Source of the DNA: Nematostella vectensis
Taxonomy: Eukaryota; Cnidaria; Anthozoa; Actiniaria; Edwardsiidae
Length of the DNA stretch: 64,000 bases
NCBI RefSeq assembly: GCF_932526225.1
Contig: NC_064045.1
Location: 7,176,998-7,240,997 of the forward strand
Direction of reading: 5' to 3'
The notes beneath the pieces were generated by a model, which worked only from the letters and a program-made list of their open reading frames with translations, was not told where the DNA came from and searched no databases. Shown one piece after another: positions 47,701 to 57,791 of this stretch. A program made the translations under genes and the position numbers. Positions within the stretch are counted from its first letter, which is position 1, and every line of letters begins with the position of its first letter.

Positions 47701-49035
47701 GGAATGAAAAGAGATCATGTAAAATAACCCAAAAGAAGAATACAAGTCTAACTTAAGTAAGCAAGATTGGCAAATATACTCTAAGAAAGCTAAATCCCTG
47801 AATAGTTTGACTGTTTTGTTTGTCAGAGCGACGAAGTCAAGTGAAGAAGAAAGAATAAACCGACGAGCGATAAAATGGCTGTGATACCGCGTTTGATTCA
47901 AACCCCGACTCCAGCTTGTATAATAACAACATAATAATATAACATATAACAATAACAACATCAAAGAAGTACTGTAATATCAACCTTTTTATTTTCTCAC
48001 TATTACAAAAGCTCAGATACATCCCTCGCTACAAGGATTTCTTGGATTCCTTCTCAATTCACCGGAATATTTACAAAAATCAATATCATATCTAATGTCT
48101 AACTTACAGATTTCGTTTGACCATTAGGAAGATAATGAAGGTTGAGAAACCACGAAGAAGCATCAAGTTAGAGCGAAAACGGTGTTTGAAGGTTTTCCGC
48201 TCTTGATTTTGAATGAAATCTCGTTTTCGAAATCTTGCAATCCTCGAAGTACTACATCCCCTTAATAAACCGCAACTGCCCGTATCCTTGATGCTAGAAT
48301 GAAATTTTCGATGGTATTTGTGCAAATAGGGTGGGGTTTTTTTCGGTTTCAAGTCACAAAACAGCGGCAAACAACAAGATGTAAATGCCAAAGCGCGGGG
48401 ATAGGGTGAGTTAAAATGCTCACGCGCAGTGGTGGGGTGGTGGTTACTAAAAATAGTCAGATTCGGCATCGACATGGCGCTCGGGTATTACCAAAGTGTC
48501 CCTCTCTTATCTTATGCTCTCTTGAGTAAATGTATGGATATTTAAAAAAAATAGATTTGAGAAAAGGTTCAAAATGTTAAGACTCCCGCCTTATGCGGGA
48601 GAGTTGACAGCTATGAGGTGTGGTCCATCGCGTGCCTTTGATTCGGGTTTTATTCATGACTATCCTTAGATTCTTGGGAGAATCGATAACCTCATCAAAT
48701 GCGCCACAGAATCCATTCAACCCGTCGAAGTTGAAACTGTCCTCTCCAAGCATCCCAAAGTCATCAGCGCCATCGCTGTCGGTGTACCAGACCAGCGGCT
48801 GTATGAGACCGTCTGCGCATGTGTGAAGCTCGGACTTGATAAAGGCGAGACCGAGGAGTCAGTAGTTGCTGAGATCGACGCCTGGTGCGCGGATAAGTTT
48901 ATCGTTAGCACTAACGGTCTATCGTCACAACCTGTCCACTACGTTGTGATGGATCAGTTCCCTACTACAAGAACGGGTAAAACGGATAGAAAAACCTTGA
49001 GAAAAATGGCTATAGAAAAACTTGGTATCGCATGA
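34298..49035 (+). CDS. AMP-forming acyl-CoA synthetase, copy A (complete, 564 residues)
   Basis: Exons 34298-35480, 35803-35948 and 48670-49035 join in phase (1183 + 146 + 366 nt). The P-loop SSGSTGKPK is at residues 199-207, YGATE at 345-349, the ribose-binding Asp in YRTND is D432, and the C-terminal catalytic Lys in RTGKTDRK is K547. These are core motifs of the ANL superfamily: ATP activates a carboxylate to the acyl-adenylate, then CoA forms the thioester. There is no obvious targeting peptide. The hinge after GKLK reads ILGRIDNLIK instead of the usual GRxKD-type sequence, so activity or specificity may differ. Substrate unknown; a medium-chain or ACSF2-like role is only a guess. Intron 2 spans 12.7 kb of transposons. 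Confidence 0.9.
35577..35627. repeat. TA microsatellite in intron 1 of synthetase A
   Basis: Long TA run; copy B has a shorter one at 63256-63300. Confidence 0.9.
36222..36303. repeat. Perfect 32-bp-arm hairpin with internal 14-bp duplication
   Basis: GGACTGGAACAAAATTAATT followed by CAGTTCAGGGAC is repeated inverted at 36272-36303; CAGTTCAGGGACAA is repeated directly in the loop. In intron 2 of synthetase A. Confidence 0.85.
36669..36970 (-). pseudogene. Decayed first exon of a KIAA1958/QRICH1-like (DUF3504, Crypton-type) gene
   Basis: From the ATG the frame reads MDSSED, then a stop, then KSKDEEEVALAQAVPASTRY and KNKWCVNMF; a one-base slip near 36840 continues as VWRANRVNKIAAKKS to SSINFWIGKSSKKLQINK and a CAAG/GTATTT donor. 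The pattern of a Lys-Trp-x-Val helix, an Arg-x-Asn stretch and a SxNFWxxK end resembles the N-terminal domain of cnidarian DUF3504 tyrosine-recombinase-derived proteins. The identification is from memory of the pattern. The stop and slip make it a relic. It lies in intron 2 of synthetase A. Confidence 0.4.
36990..38258. mobile_element. DNA transposon, 1.27 kb, TTAA target duplication
   Basis: Inverted ends ACACGAGGTTCCGCTATAAA continuing to GGGAAAGCTCCTCCC and CCCCGGGCTCAA (about 50 bp, one mismatch), flanked by TTAA at 36986-36989 and 38259-38262. TTAA duplications are typical of piggyBac and Kolobok. No transposase is seen, so it is non-autonomous. Confidence 0.88.
37920..38197. mobile_element. 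Candidate solo LTR nested in the TTAA element
   Basis: Begins TGTTGCGAGG and ends CCTCGTAACA, a short inverted pair with TG...CA ends, with an internal AATAAAGAAC. No clean 5-bp target duplication is visible, so this could be part of the host transposon. Confidence 0.35.
38576..38722. mobile_element. MITE with GTTCTCACTTAAG-type ends
   Basis: TCTCACTTAAATGTAAGCGC and its rough complement ACTCTTGCGCTTTCATCC with AGTGAGAACC form the ends; the centre is the palindrome CACTGGAACGCAAGCG with TTCCAGTG. The same end motif occurs at 63700-63720 and 36070-36083. Confidence 0.6.
38723..42118. other. Intron 2 of synthetase A: no coding sequence recognised
   Basis: 38830-38960 is a remnant of the segmental duplication. 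39465-39615 carries CTATCYYTTAGGG-type repeat units. 39960-40320 has three or four loose tandem copies of a 130-bp AT-rich unit (CTTATCAYWKATAATTTGGC). 40610-40670 has an inverted repeat (TTTCCATATTTAG). 41546-41572 is an ATGT microsatellite. Confidence 0.55.
42119..42520 (-). pseudogene. Arg-rich repeat exon with two in-frame stops
   Basis: A 402-nt stretch bounded by a good acceptor (CTATTTTAG) and donor (TTG/GTGAGT) reads as repeated basic segments: LTEGQRARKRARDL, LTEEQRVRKRQ, RVRKKQKDSEYELNDEQRAR and QRQRERTRERQRASRLKRKQ. Stops interrupt at two places (after ERNNEE and after YRLSGE). Similar Arg-rich repeats precede helicase domains in some Helitron proteins, but I cannot assign a family. 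A likely upstream promoter and first exon lies at 45740-45880. Confidence 0.4.
43033..43203. mobile_element. MITE, 171 bp, 5-bp target duplication
   Basis: Starts CAGGGGCGGATCTAGC and ends AGACCCGCTACTG, flanked by TAGTT at 43028-43032 and 43204-43208. Same CAGGG start and 5-bp duplication length as 16237-16396. Confidence 0.75.
43715..44240. repeat. Foldback repeat with GATAGCA / GATAGACCGAGCACCCCCG
   Basis: Left part has GACGGGGGTGCTCGACAGC and right part GACCGAGCACCCCCGTCTAT, roughly inverted, enclosing several CCTAAGRGATAGC and CTAAAAGATAGCAGAATCGG units. Belongs to the same family as 27889-28110. Confidence 0.65.
44675..44852. repeat. GA-rich microsatellite
   Basis: GAGA runs with GGGAGA and GAGAAG variants over about 175 bp. 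Confidence 0.95.
45740..45880 (-). promoter_or_regulatory. Candidate TATA promoter and first exon on the minus strand
   Basis: CTATAAAAATAATT near 45877 is a TATA box on the minus strand; about 140 bp downstream a strong donor (CCAAG/GTGAGTTTTG) ends the stretch. It could be the start of the transcript that included the Arg-rich exon at 42520-42119. Inference only. Confidence 0.3.
46197..46347. repeat. Direct repeat, copy 1 (about 150 bp)
   Basis: GGCCTGGGAGTTGCGCGATT through GGCCGCGCTGGCTCCGCTA; matches 46953-47098 at roughly 90 percent by eye. GC-rich CCGCGCGCGGCCTGCGGCC end. Confidence 0.85.
46953..47098. repeat. Direct repeat, copy 2
   Basis: Matches 46197-46347 in the same orientation. 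Ends exactly where the telomere-like repeat begins. Confidence 0.85.
47099..47430. repeat. Degenerate telomere-like TTAGGG/TTAAGG array
   Basis: Irregular mixture of GGTTAAGGGTTA, GGTTTAGGGTTA and GCTARATTCAGTATTAGG units, with two longer blocks about 140 bp apart. Inside an intron of a gene, so an interstitial repeat, not a chromosome end. Confidence 0.75.
47431..48615. mobile_element. 1.19-kb element with terminal inverted repeats, next to exon 3 of synthetase A
   Basis: Ends CATAGCTGTCAAC and GTTGACAGCTATG; stronger inner arms (GAGCATAAGATAAGAGAGGG with ACACTTTGGTAT, and TTTTTAGTAACCACCACCCC) pair at 47537-47637 and 48420-48530. No transposase or clear target duplication. The right end is 55 bp before the exon 3 acceptor. 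Confidence 0.8.
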
Positions 49036-49059
49036 GCATGGACGCAGTTAGAGAGTGTC

Positions 49060-49650
49060 TAATAATTTCGGTGAGAACCTTCCAAGCGTGTATCGTTAAC
49101 CTGCCGAGCTTGTATCGGGAACCTTCCAGGCTTGTATCGTGACCCTTCCAGGCGTGTTTATCGTGACCCTTCCACGCGTGTATCGTGACCCTTCCAAGCG
49201 TGTATCGTGAACCTTGACGTAGATTTAGCGTTTATCGTGAACACTCTAAGCGTGTATCGTGAACCTTCTAAGCGTGTATCGTGAACCTTCTAGGCGTGTA
49301 TTGTGAACCTTAGCGTGTTTCGTGAACCCTCCAAGCGTGTATCGTGAACCTTCCAGGCGTGTATCGTGAACCTTCTAAGCGTATATCGTGAACCTTCCAA
49401 GCGTGTTTCGTGAACCCTCCAAGCGTGTATCGTGACCCTTCCAGGCTTGTATCGTGACCCTTCCAGGCGTGTTTATCGTGACCCTTCCACGCGTGTATCG
49501 TGACCCTTCCAAGCGTGTATCGTGAACCTTGAAAGCGTAGATTTTGAACCCTTCAAGCGTGTATCGTTAACCTTCCAAGCGTGTATCGTGAACTTTCCAA
49601 GCGTGTATCGTGAACCTTCCAAGCGTGTTTCGTAAACCTTCCATGTAGCC
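49060..49650. repeat. Minisatellite, about 22-bp unit
   Basis: About 26 units of GTGTATCGTGAACCTTCCAA plus GC, directly after the stop codon of synthetase A, so probably in its 3' untranslated or downstream region. Confidence 0.95.
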
Positions 49651-50084
49651 ATGCGAAGGTTAATTCTCTTTCATCATACATAATGATATGTATGTTCATT
49701 ACATTTGTGGGTGACATTATTACAATTATGGGTTTATTACACTCGTTGGCACATTCTTATTACAATTATTAAATTTGTGGGCATTTATTACATTTGTGGG
49801 CTCTACATCTTCTCTCGTTGTTTGGATCAAAAGCACAATTCTGGATGAGCGGAGATATTTATTGGGAGATATGGATTAGATTCGCACCATGGCCCGTTCT
49901 CATCTGGCCCACTCCTATTCAAAATTGTCTCTTTGACTCCATTAAGAAATGTTAAAGCTATTCATCATGGTTTTTTTAAAGTCACAGCTAGGACACACAA
50001 ACACGTGTGTTAGCTATTCCAGGAATGTCGTATCGAAAAAAGAAATAAGGAAAAGTTCATTTATTATCACAAAGGGAGGGTGGT
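49651..50084. other. Intergenic DNA between two minisatellites
   Basis: Contains loose repeats of ATTACATTTGTGGGC (49700-49805). No gene recognised. Confidence 0.6.
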
Positions 50085-52005
50085 GGTGGTGTTTGGGACT
50101 TACCGGATACCGTGGGGGGGGGGGGGTTGAAGATACCGTGGTGGTGGTGGTGGTGGGGGCTTAAGGATACCGTGGTGGTGGTGGGGGGAGGGGGGCTTGA
50201 GAATACCGTGGTGGTGGTGGTGGTGGGGGGGGGGGGGGGGGTTAAGGATACCGTGGTGGTGGTGGTGGTGGGGGGTCTTAAGGATACCGTGGTGGTGGTG
50301 GTGGGGGGGGGCTTGAGAATACCGTAGTGGTGGTGGTGGGGGGGGGCTTGAGAATACCGTGGTGGTGATGGTGGGGGGGACTTAAGGATACCGTGGTGGT
50401 GGTGGGGGGAGGGGGGGTTTGAGGATACCGTGGTGGTGGTGGTGGGGGCTTAAGGATACCGTGGTGGTGGTGGTGGGGGGGGACTTAAGGATACCATGGT
50501 GGTGGTGGTGGGGGGGAGGGGGGGGGCTTGAGAATACCGTGGTGGTGGTGGTGGGGGGGGGCTTAAGGATACCGTGGTGGTGGGGGGTCTTAAGGATACC
50601 GTGGTGGTGGTGGTGGGGGGGGGGGCTTGAGAATACCGTAGTGGTGGTGGTGGGGGGGGCTTGAGAATACCGTGGTGGTGGTGGTGGGGGGGAGGGGGGG
50701 CTTAAGGATACCGTGGTGGTGGTGGGGGGGCTTAAGGATACCGTGGTGGTGGTGGGGGGGGGGGCTTGAGAATACCGTGGTGGTGGTGGTGGTGGTGGTG
50801 GTGGTGGGGGCTTAAGGATACCGTAGTGGTGGTGGTGGTGGGGGACTTGAGGATACCGTGGTGGTGGTGGTGGTGGGGGCTTAAGGATACCGTGGTGGTG
50901 GTGGTGGGGGGGACTTAAGGATACCGTGGTGGTGGTGGTGGTGGTGGTGGGGGCTTAAGGATACCGTGGTGGTGGTGGGGGGGGGGGGGAGGGGGGGCTT
51001 GAGAATACCGTGGTGGTGGTGGTGGGGGGGGGGGGGGGGCTTAAGGATACCGTAGTGGTGGTGGGGGGAGGGGGGCTTGAGAATACCGTGGTGGTGGTGG
51101 TGGGGGGGGGCTTAAGGATACCGTGGTGGTGGTGGCGGGGGGGGGCTTAAGGAAACCGTGGTGGTGGTGGTGGTGGGGGGGACTTAAGGATACCGTGGTG
51201 GTGGTGGTGGGGGCTTAAGGATACCGTGGTGGTGGTGGGGGGGAGGGGGGGGCTTAAGGATACCGTGGTGGTGGTGGTGGTGGGGGGGCTTAAGGATACC
51301 GTGGTGGTGGTGAGGGCTTAAGGATACCGTGGTGGTGGTGGTGGTGGGGGGGGGCTTAAGGATACCGTGGTGGTGGTGGTGGTGGTGGGGGCTTAAGGAT
51401 ACTGTAGTGGTGGTGGTGGTGGGGGACTTGAGGATACCGTAGTGGTGGTGGTGGTGGGGGACTTGAGGATACCGTGGTGGTGGTGGGGGGGCTTGAGGAT
51501 ACCGTGGTGGTGATGGTGGGGTGGGGGGGTTAAGGATACCGTGGTGGTGGTGGGGGACTTGAGGATACCGTGGTGATGGTGGGGGGCTTAAGGATACCGT
51601 GGTGGTGGTGGGGGGGGGCTTGAGAATACCGTGGTGGTGGTGGTGGTGGGGGGGGGGGCTTAAGGATACCGTGGTGGTGGTGGTGGTGGTGGGGGCTTAA
51701 GGATACTGTAGTGGTGGTGGTGGTGGGGGACTTGAGGATACCGTAGTGGTGGTGGTGGTGGGGGACTTGAGGATACCGTGGTGGTGGTGGGGGGGGCTTG
51801 AGGATACCGTGGTGGTGATGGTGGGGTGGGGGACTTGAGGATACCGTGGTGGTGGTGGGGGACTTGAGGATACCGTGGTGATGGTGGGGGGCTTAAGGAT
51901 ACCGTGGTGGTGGTGGTGGTGGTGGTGGGGGACTTGAGGATACCGTGGTGGTGATGGTGGGGTGGGGGGGTTAAGGATACCGTGGTGGTGGTGATAGCGA
52001 CGCTC
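50085..52005. repeat. GGATACCGTGGTGGTGG minisatellite, 1.9 kb
   Basis: Units of about 33-45 bp: GGATACCGTGGTGGTGGTGG, a variable G run, then CTTAA or CTTGA. Units vary in number of GGT triplets and G-run length. A block of about 300 bp is duplicated (the rare ACTGTAG variant recurs at 51401 and 51705). All ORFs here on both strands are repeat translations. Confidence 0.97.
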
Positions 52006-52164
52006 GATGGGCCGTTCGTGGATAAAAATATAATACACGCCATGCCAAATTCTACCAGCCGGAGTAGGGTGCTTCGCATCAGTTTGACCTTGCTTTGTAT
52101 CTCTGAGTCTTTTCCGACGTCCCTAGACCTAATTACCACCCAACTTATAGAAATTTAGCAGTGA

Positions 52165-52325
52165 TAGAGGGAACTCTAAATGTCACCGAACAGCGCTAAA
52201 GCGGCCCCAAATGCGCTCTAAATCGCTTAAACGTGGAATTAATAGACGGCTACAAGTACTACATCACGTTGGATTGAATTTATTACATTTATATGGAAGA
52301 ATACTTGCATAAAGTAACAACTTCA
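52165..52325. repeat. Diverged third copy of part of the segmental duplication
   Basis: GGCCCCAAATGCGCTCTAAA, then CGGCTACAAGTACTACATCA and GAATTTATTACATTTATATG, correspond at lower identity to 31335-31450 and 60165-60270. An older duplicate fragment. Confidence 0.65.
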
Positions 52326-52456
52326 ATCAGCCGGTCGGTTCAAATTACTCATTGACAGAGCCTGGGCTACCTGTGGAGAACGCTGTCGTTGTGGTAGTTT
52401 GCCCGCTCAAGTCGATCGTCCAACTGCAAGCGAAAAAGCTCCAAGCGCTTAGAGAT

Positions 52457-52545
52457 TAGTCTTCTTCGAAGCCCCCAGCGATCGGAGTCGCACAACGCTC
52501 CGAGCTTTGTGTGACTCCGACCGCTGGGGGCTGCGAAGGAGACTA
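52457..52545. mobile_element. Hairpin MITE, 89 bp, 9-bp target duplication
   Basis: TAGTCTTCTTCGAAGCCCCC and GGGGGCTGCGAAGGAGACTA form the arms; CTTAGAGAT flanks both sides (52448-52456, 52546-52554). Confidence 0.9.
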
Positions 52546-52567
52546 CTTAGAGATCAGATCTTTATAA

Positions 52568-54465
52568 GGGGCAGACCATTTGACTTTTGAGGGGGGGGGG
52601 GGGTGGGGGGTGGCTGATTTTATGTCTGATTTTATGTCTTTATGTCAACATGGCCGCCACGCATGCGTAATAGTGCACATACAATGTCAAAATGGCTGCC
52701 ATTTATTATAAGGAAATGTGAGGAGACATCACAATTTATCAAATTTTCTCGTTTCAGAGATTTTGGGCTCACGATGCAGGACCCGAAAAAAAAAACCTTG
52801 CCATTCGAGTGATACACTTTCCGTTCAAACGATGCCAGAGAAAGCCCTATAATTGTTCCTTGGACATTGCACTTTTGTTCGCATGAGTGCATACAATCCT
52901 TCATACATTCTCTGTAATTTCATTGAAATCGGGCATAAAAGTAGTCGTTTAAAAGGTAGAACTGTTCGCCGCATCACAGGTGCAGGACTCGAAATTGGTA
53001 AATCGACTATCCTTCCATCAAATTGGCCAATAGAATAGGCAGTAGCGCCTTCCAATCTTGTTCCCGAAGAAATAACATTTGATGTAGTTATGCCTAGTTC
53101 AGGAACCATTATTGTTGTCTTTAAGATACAGACTGAAGCAAGAAAACGGTGCGCTCCGCAAGAACAACTTCTCTCCGTTCGTCCGTTCTCCATTTTGTTT
53201 TTAAACGGCCCCACGGCTTTCTGGTATAGACACAGGGGAACCATAAAGCCTTCCTAAAATACATTTTTTTAAATTTGCGCATTTAATGTTTTCCAACCTC
53301 AGCAAGACTGCCGCACTCCCATTATCCCATTATCATTGGACGTATCAAATCAGAGATGCCCCTTGCACGTTTAAATACCGCTAATACTACTTTGATTTGG
53401 AATTTTAGTCAACCTGATTAAAAACTTCTAGTGTAACAACAAAAGGGAAGCCCCTGTGCTGGCCGTCATCTTTTTTTTTTTTGATACCGCTGTTATTCCT
53501 CGCGGGCCTAGCAAACTGTGAGCCCAGAGAAACCGCTGGCTAATGTCCCTTATTTCTGGGAATGTATAGGGATTATACATGGTAAGACCTTCGCTATCAA
53601 GCTCTTACCTTGCATATTAAGTCAGATAAAATAGCAAAAAAAAAAAGCTTATTTGAAATCTCTCACATTTGTTAGAATGTTTTTTAAAGTTCTGTTGAAA
53701 TATTTCACAAAACAAGGACATCTTTAGGGGGTGAGCATTTATATAGATCCCATCTTCTGAATTTTAATTGATGGTTGATATCTCTGCCTATATGTGAACA
53801 CAAAGAGGAAACAACCATTTTAGTTGTTTATGAAAGATTTATCTATTTTATCTATTTATATTCAATATGTTACAGTTTATATATTGATCTATTAAACCTT
53901 TTTATTTATTTATTTGTTGTTTTATTAAGTCTTAATAAAACAACAAATAAATAAAAGGTATTTCAAGTTTGTGACTTCTGTTGTACAACTAAACTTTTTG
54001 GATTGCAAAGGGCAGTATAGCAATCATCATTGAAAAATCTTCATTCTTATTTCAGAATGTAATTTCTAAAATAAAACCATTGGAAACTAGTTTTATCTGA
54101 AAGGAGGAGACCACACTTATAAGTTTGAACATAGGGTGTGATAGTGGAAAGGGCGAGTCTCAACCAATAGAAACTTTTAAGAATATGGTGAGGAGAAATA
54201 CAAAACACACATAGCAAAAATATAGAGGGAAACGTTTTATAGAGTAAAAACATCAAAGTTATCACAGAATTTTGATTTTATTTCATAGAGTTAATCTTTT
54301 CACAAAATGGCTTTGCAACATTTTTTTTCTTAAACTTGTGCATGAATTTTTTTTCTGCTCATTTGCTTTGCATGCAATTTTTTTATTTGAAATGTAGCTT
54401 GCAGGATATATATTTTTTTAAATCACCCCCCCCCCCCCCCTCTCAAAAGTCAAATGGTCCGCCCC
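52568..54465. mobile_element. 1.9-kb element with GGGGCRGACCATTTGACTTT ends
   Basis: Left end GGGGCAGACCATTTGACTTT then TGAG and a G run; right end the inverse (C run, CAAAAGTCAAATGGTCCGCCCC). TTAA follows the right end and ATAA precedes the left, possibly a mutated TTAA duplication. No transposase recognised. Contains an AT-rich palindrome at 53897-53958. Confidence 0.75.
52825..53244 (-). CDS. Unrecognised 139-codon ORF inside the 1.9-kb element
   Basis: An inner Met (MENGRTERSCSCGAHRF) follows AAACAAA and would give about 122 residues. Composition is mixed and not low complexity, but no motif or domain is recognised. It may be a chance frame or part of a decayed element gene. Confidence 0.2.
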   Translation of the reverse strand: MVPLCLYQKAVGPFKNKMENGRTERSCSCGAHRFLASVCILKTTIMVPELGITTSNVISSGTRLEGATAYSIGQFDGRIVDLPISSPAPVMRRTVLPFKRLLLCPISMKLQRMYEGLYALMRTKVQCPRNNYRAFSGIV

Positions 54466-54716
54466 TTAAGACGAATTCTTTCTTGAGTTTAACGAGTGAA
54501 AATTCGCCTGCTAGAGCGTCGGGCTGCAGCATGAAAATATTGTAAACAAAGGATAAGTTTTCCACATTTTGTCTACGACAGCGTTTCTTACCAAAATGTT
54601 CACACTGATAAAAATAAGACAACGATTTAGTGTGCACTGACCGAAAAGGAACATATTTCTGACGTTCCATTTTGGTATCTCGAAGAAAGAAACTGCATTT
54701 AATTCAGTCAGAATAA

Positions 54717-54833
54717 TTTTGATTTCATCGGCTGTCAGTTTTAAATTGGCTTAAAGTTCTGCCGTGTCACGCGCCCAGAACCAGTCTTACTAGGAAACTT
54801 ATTCAGCGGCTCTTCTGCGATAGTGACCTTTAG
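54717..54833. repeat. Left fragment of segmental duplication copy B
   Basis: ATTTCATCGGCTGTCAGTTT through GGCTCTTCTGCGATAGTGAC matches 30747-30862. It is separated from the rest of copy B by 4.5 kb including the 56078-59335 element. Confidence 0.9.
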
Positions 54834-54945
54834 GAGCTGTACAGGACCCGAAATGATCCCAGGACCCGAAACGATCCCAGGACCCGAAATGATCCCCAAA
54901 AGTACCCCAACTGATCCTCGGACCCGAAACGATACCGAGGAGTCT
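54834..54945. repeat. Short tandem repeat GGACCCGAAAYGATCCCA
   Basis: About five imperfect 18-bp units directly at the break in the duplication. Confidence 0.85.
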
Positions 54946-56077
54946 CCGAAATCAACCCCAAGGAATTGCGGTAATGGACAAAGGGAAAGCAAAAACAATA
55001 CTTGCAATTCTTGAAGCATAATTAAGGGTTAACAGCGACTCGATTTCTAAACAACGTTGCTTAGAAATATCAAATTCCAACACAATACTTTTATTTATTA
55101 CATTGCCCGGCGTTAAACCCATAAACAGAGTCCAAAACAAATACACAACTTTAAATTTCTACTGAAAGGAATACAGCATAAACATAGCACAGCTTTGCTC
55201 AGATCAACCAAACATTTGAACTTCCATCACACTCTTAACATTTTGTGGTTCCGACACATGACTCTGACACTATAAATCTCATTTCCGGTAAATATCACCC
55301 CTAAAAATTAATATTCATTTGACAACCAAACATGTATTTCACCACGAAATCCTTGTTCACACGAGCGTATATTTACTGACACATTTTAGGCAGCCGGTTT
55401 GATCGAGATGATGGAATGACAAAAGCACACTGAGTAATACACTCGAACAACCCTTCTACTACCTATGCAAAATATTAAAAGGATGTGGCTTTTGTTGAAA
55501 GCAATATTATGTAAGTTTTGGATTTCCTCATGTCAGTTGGCGTACACCCCGGCATGATCTCATGATATGAAAGGTCTTAAGTGCACCAGTCCCTTAGATT
55601 CAACTGAGGAGTTCCAAATAAGAAATTTCAAAATCGCTCAAAAGTGGTTTAAAGTTAGCCCCTGGTTCTCTTATCATGGTTAAAAAGTTTGAGTTACAAA
55701 CAATAAATATTTTTCGAGAAATTCCGAATTTACGATTTTGCCTATCAAATCGCCGATTTGGGGGCATTTTTCACCTTGCGTAAAAAATCGCAAAATATTC
55801 TTTAAATATATGCGGAATTAAAAATAGCGATACAGATCCTTAGAAAGGAGTTGATAAGGTATAAATCGAGTGGTTTCTTCACTTTTTCCGACAAAAAAAG
55901 GATATTTTATTGCTGTCTAAACATGTCAATAAAAAATGTCGACTTGAATAATAGTCTAAATTAGGGGCTTATAAAACCGATGGTACATGGATTTTCGCAG
56001 AAAATTTGCACTTTGAGCAAAGATTGGTGTTATTTCTTTCGATTCAGCAAATAAAAAATTGGGGGAATCAAATTCCC
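54946..56077. other. Intergenic DNA, nothing recognised
   Basis: AT-rich; no ORF, repeat array or element boundary that I can support. Confidence 0.5.
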
Positions 56078-57760
56078 GAATTATAATGAAGCCGAACGCA
56101 ACCCCATGTCAAGCTCAAATAACACGCGATTTTCTTGACAGCCGTCTTTATTAGATACACATACCTGTTTGTACAGGAGACAAATCACAAAAAATAATCT
56201 CTACCCTTGCTGTATACTAATCTCAGATGCTGTATAATTGTTTTGGTTCATCCTTGGAAGTCACTGGAATTCAATAAAGACATTACAATGAAAAATATTT
56301 GCTATTTTGTACAGATTTCATTTAAGAACGCCTGCCGGAATGGCAAACTTTGAAGGTTTGTTTGGGTTTTAAAGTTTCTTTACGCTTCATTGAAGTAAAA
56401 GATATTCAAGCACATTAGTTCTTACCTTCTGTCAAGAGGTTTCTAGGGAAAAGGCCGATTTGTAAGATAAATTTCAATGTAAAGGTCAAGTACTTGAACA
56501 CGAGTCTGGTTTCAAATGACAACAACTGATCAGCGGTCTACCAGATGAGCATGCGTGAATTTCCAAAGGAAACCCGATATAAAGAATAGTTCAACTAGTC
56601 GGCTTGCAGTTTTTATTTTAGATTGTTTCTCATTTTATGTTCTTCATTCTAAAAAAACATATTAATGATGCCAAAATTATTTTAAAAATTAATATGGGAT
56701 ATATATATATATGTATATGCGTATGCGATACTTGACATTATCATGTCACTCACAGCAGGCAAGAGACCATGATGTATCATGGTCTCTTGCAGCAGGACAT
56801 CACCCGAAAGTAGGAGATATCTCTTCTCAGCTGGCTCGCCTGTTGTGAAAGCGTAATTCTAGATAGGAAACACCAATCGAAGAATAAAACACAAATACCA
56901 CAAGCAAACATGCTTCGTTGACATAAGGGCATAAGCTGGAAGAATTGTCACACTCCCTCAAAGCGGCATCCTGTTACAGTAACACCTCCGTTAGCCACGG
57001 CTTAGAGCAACACAAAGAGATCACATTAATCTGCTTCTTATAAAATCAGGCAAGCTAGAATTGTAAATCAGATGATGCTTGATATTTTTCTTGATCATGA
57101 CTACCTGTGATTACGCTGTTTGCGTGGGTGGTCCTTGTGGCCCTAGTGTCGATTGCAATTCAAAGTGCGTTCTTCTGAAAGACTGTAACAAGGATATTCG
57201 TGGACACAAGAAGCTGCTTAACATATCAGACAAGTCTCTTCAAACTGAGTTTGAACTTCTTCTTGCTAGAGCTGGCAAGTGAATCATGATTTAACGACCG
57301 GAGTATTTGTTAAGCGCGCGCGTAGGTGACTCTTGAAACGCAAATGTAATCACAGGTAGCCCAGGCGATGGTTGTTTGTTCGTAGCTCGGAATCCGGCTG
57401 TTCTGAGTGGGGACGAGTAAAGCGACGACGAGTAAAATGAGTTCTCTAATAAAAATCTGACTATCCCCGAAAGAACAAAGAGGGATTTTTTTATGCCTTT
57501 GCAGTATCTTCACGGGACTTTTACTTGCCGGATTTGGCTGCGTACCAGGGTTATCTAGCTTATGCTTTATAGTTTTGTCTACAAATAGCACTTTCATTGG
57601 GAACCGACCTTCGGCCGTTGTGGGGGGATGCGTTCGCAACCCCAGCATCCCCCCTCCCCCCTGGGTACGGGACTGCATTTTGCTTGTTCTCTGAACATAT
57701 TTTGGGGAGTCCCTATTTCAACTCAACCTCCCGTTTGGTAGACTCGACTTCTTTATCGTT

Positions 57761-57791
<31 letters not shown>

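Noticed and set aside
49060-49650. CRISPR array
   Set aside because: The ~22-bp units are contiguous with no unique spacers; it is a minisatellite in an animal genome.
50085-52139. His/Pro/Thr-rich proteins from the GGT array
   Set aside because: Open only because of the triplet repeat; frames change with G-run length.
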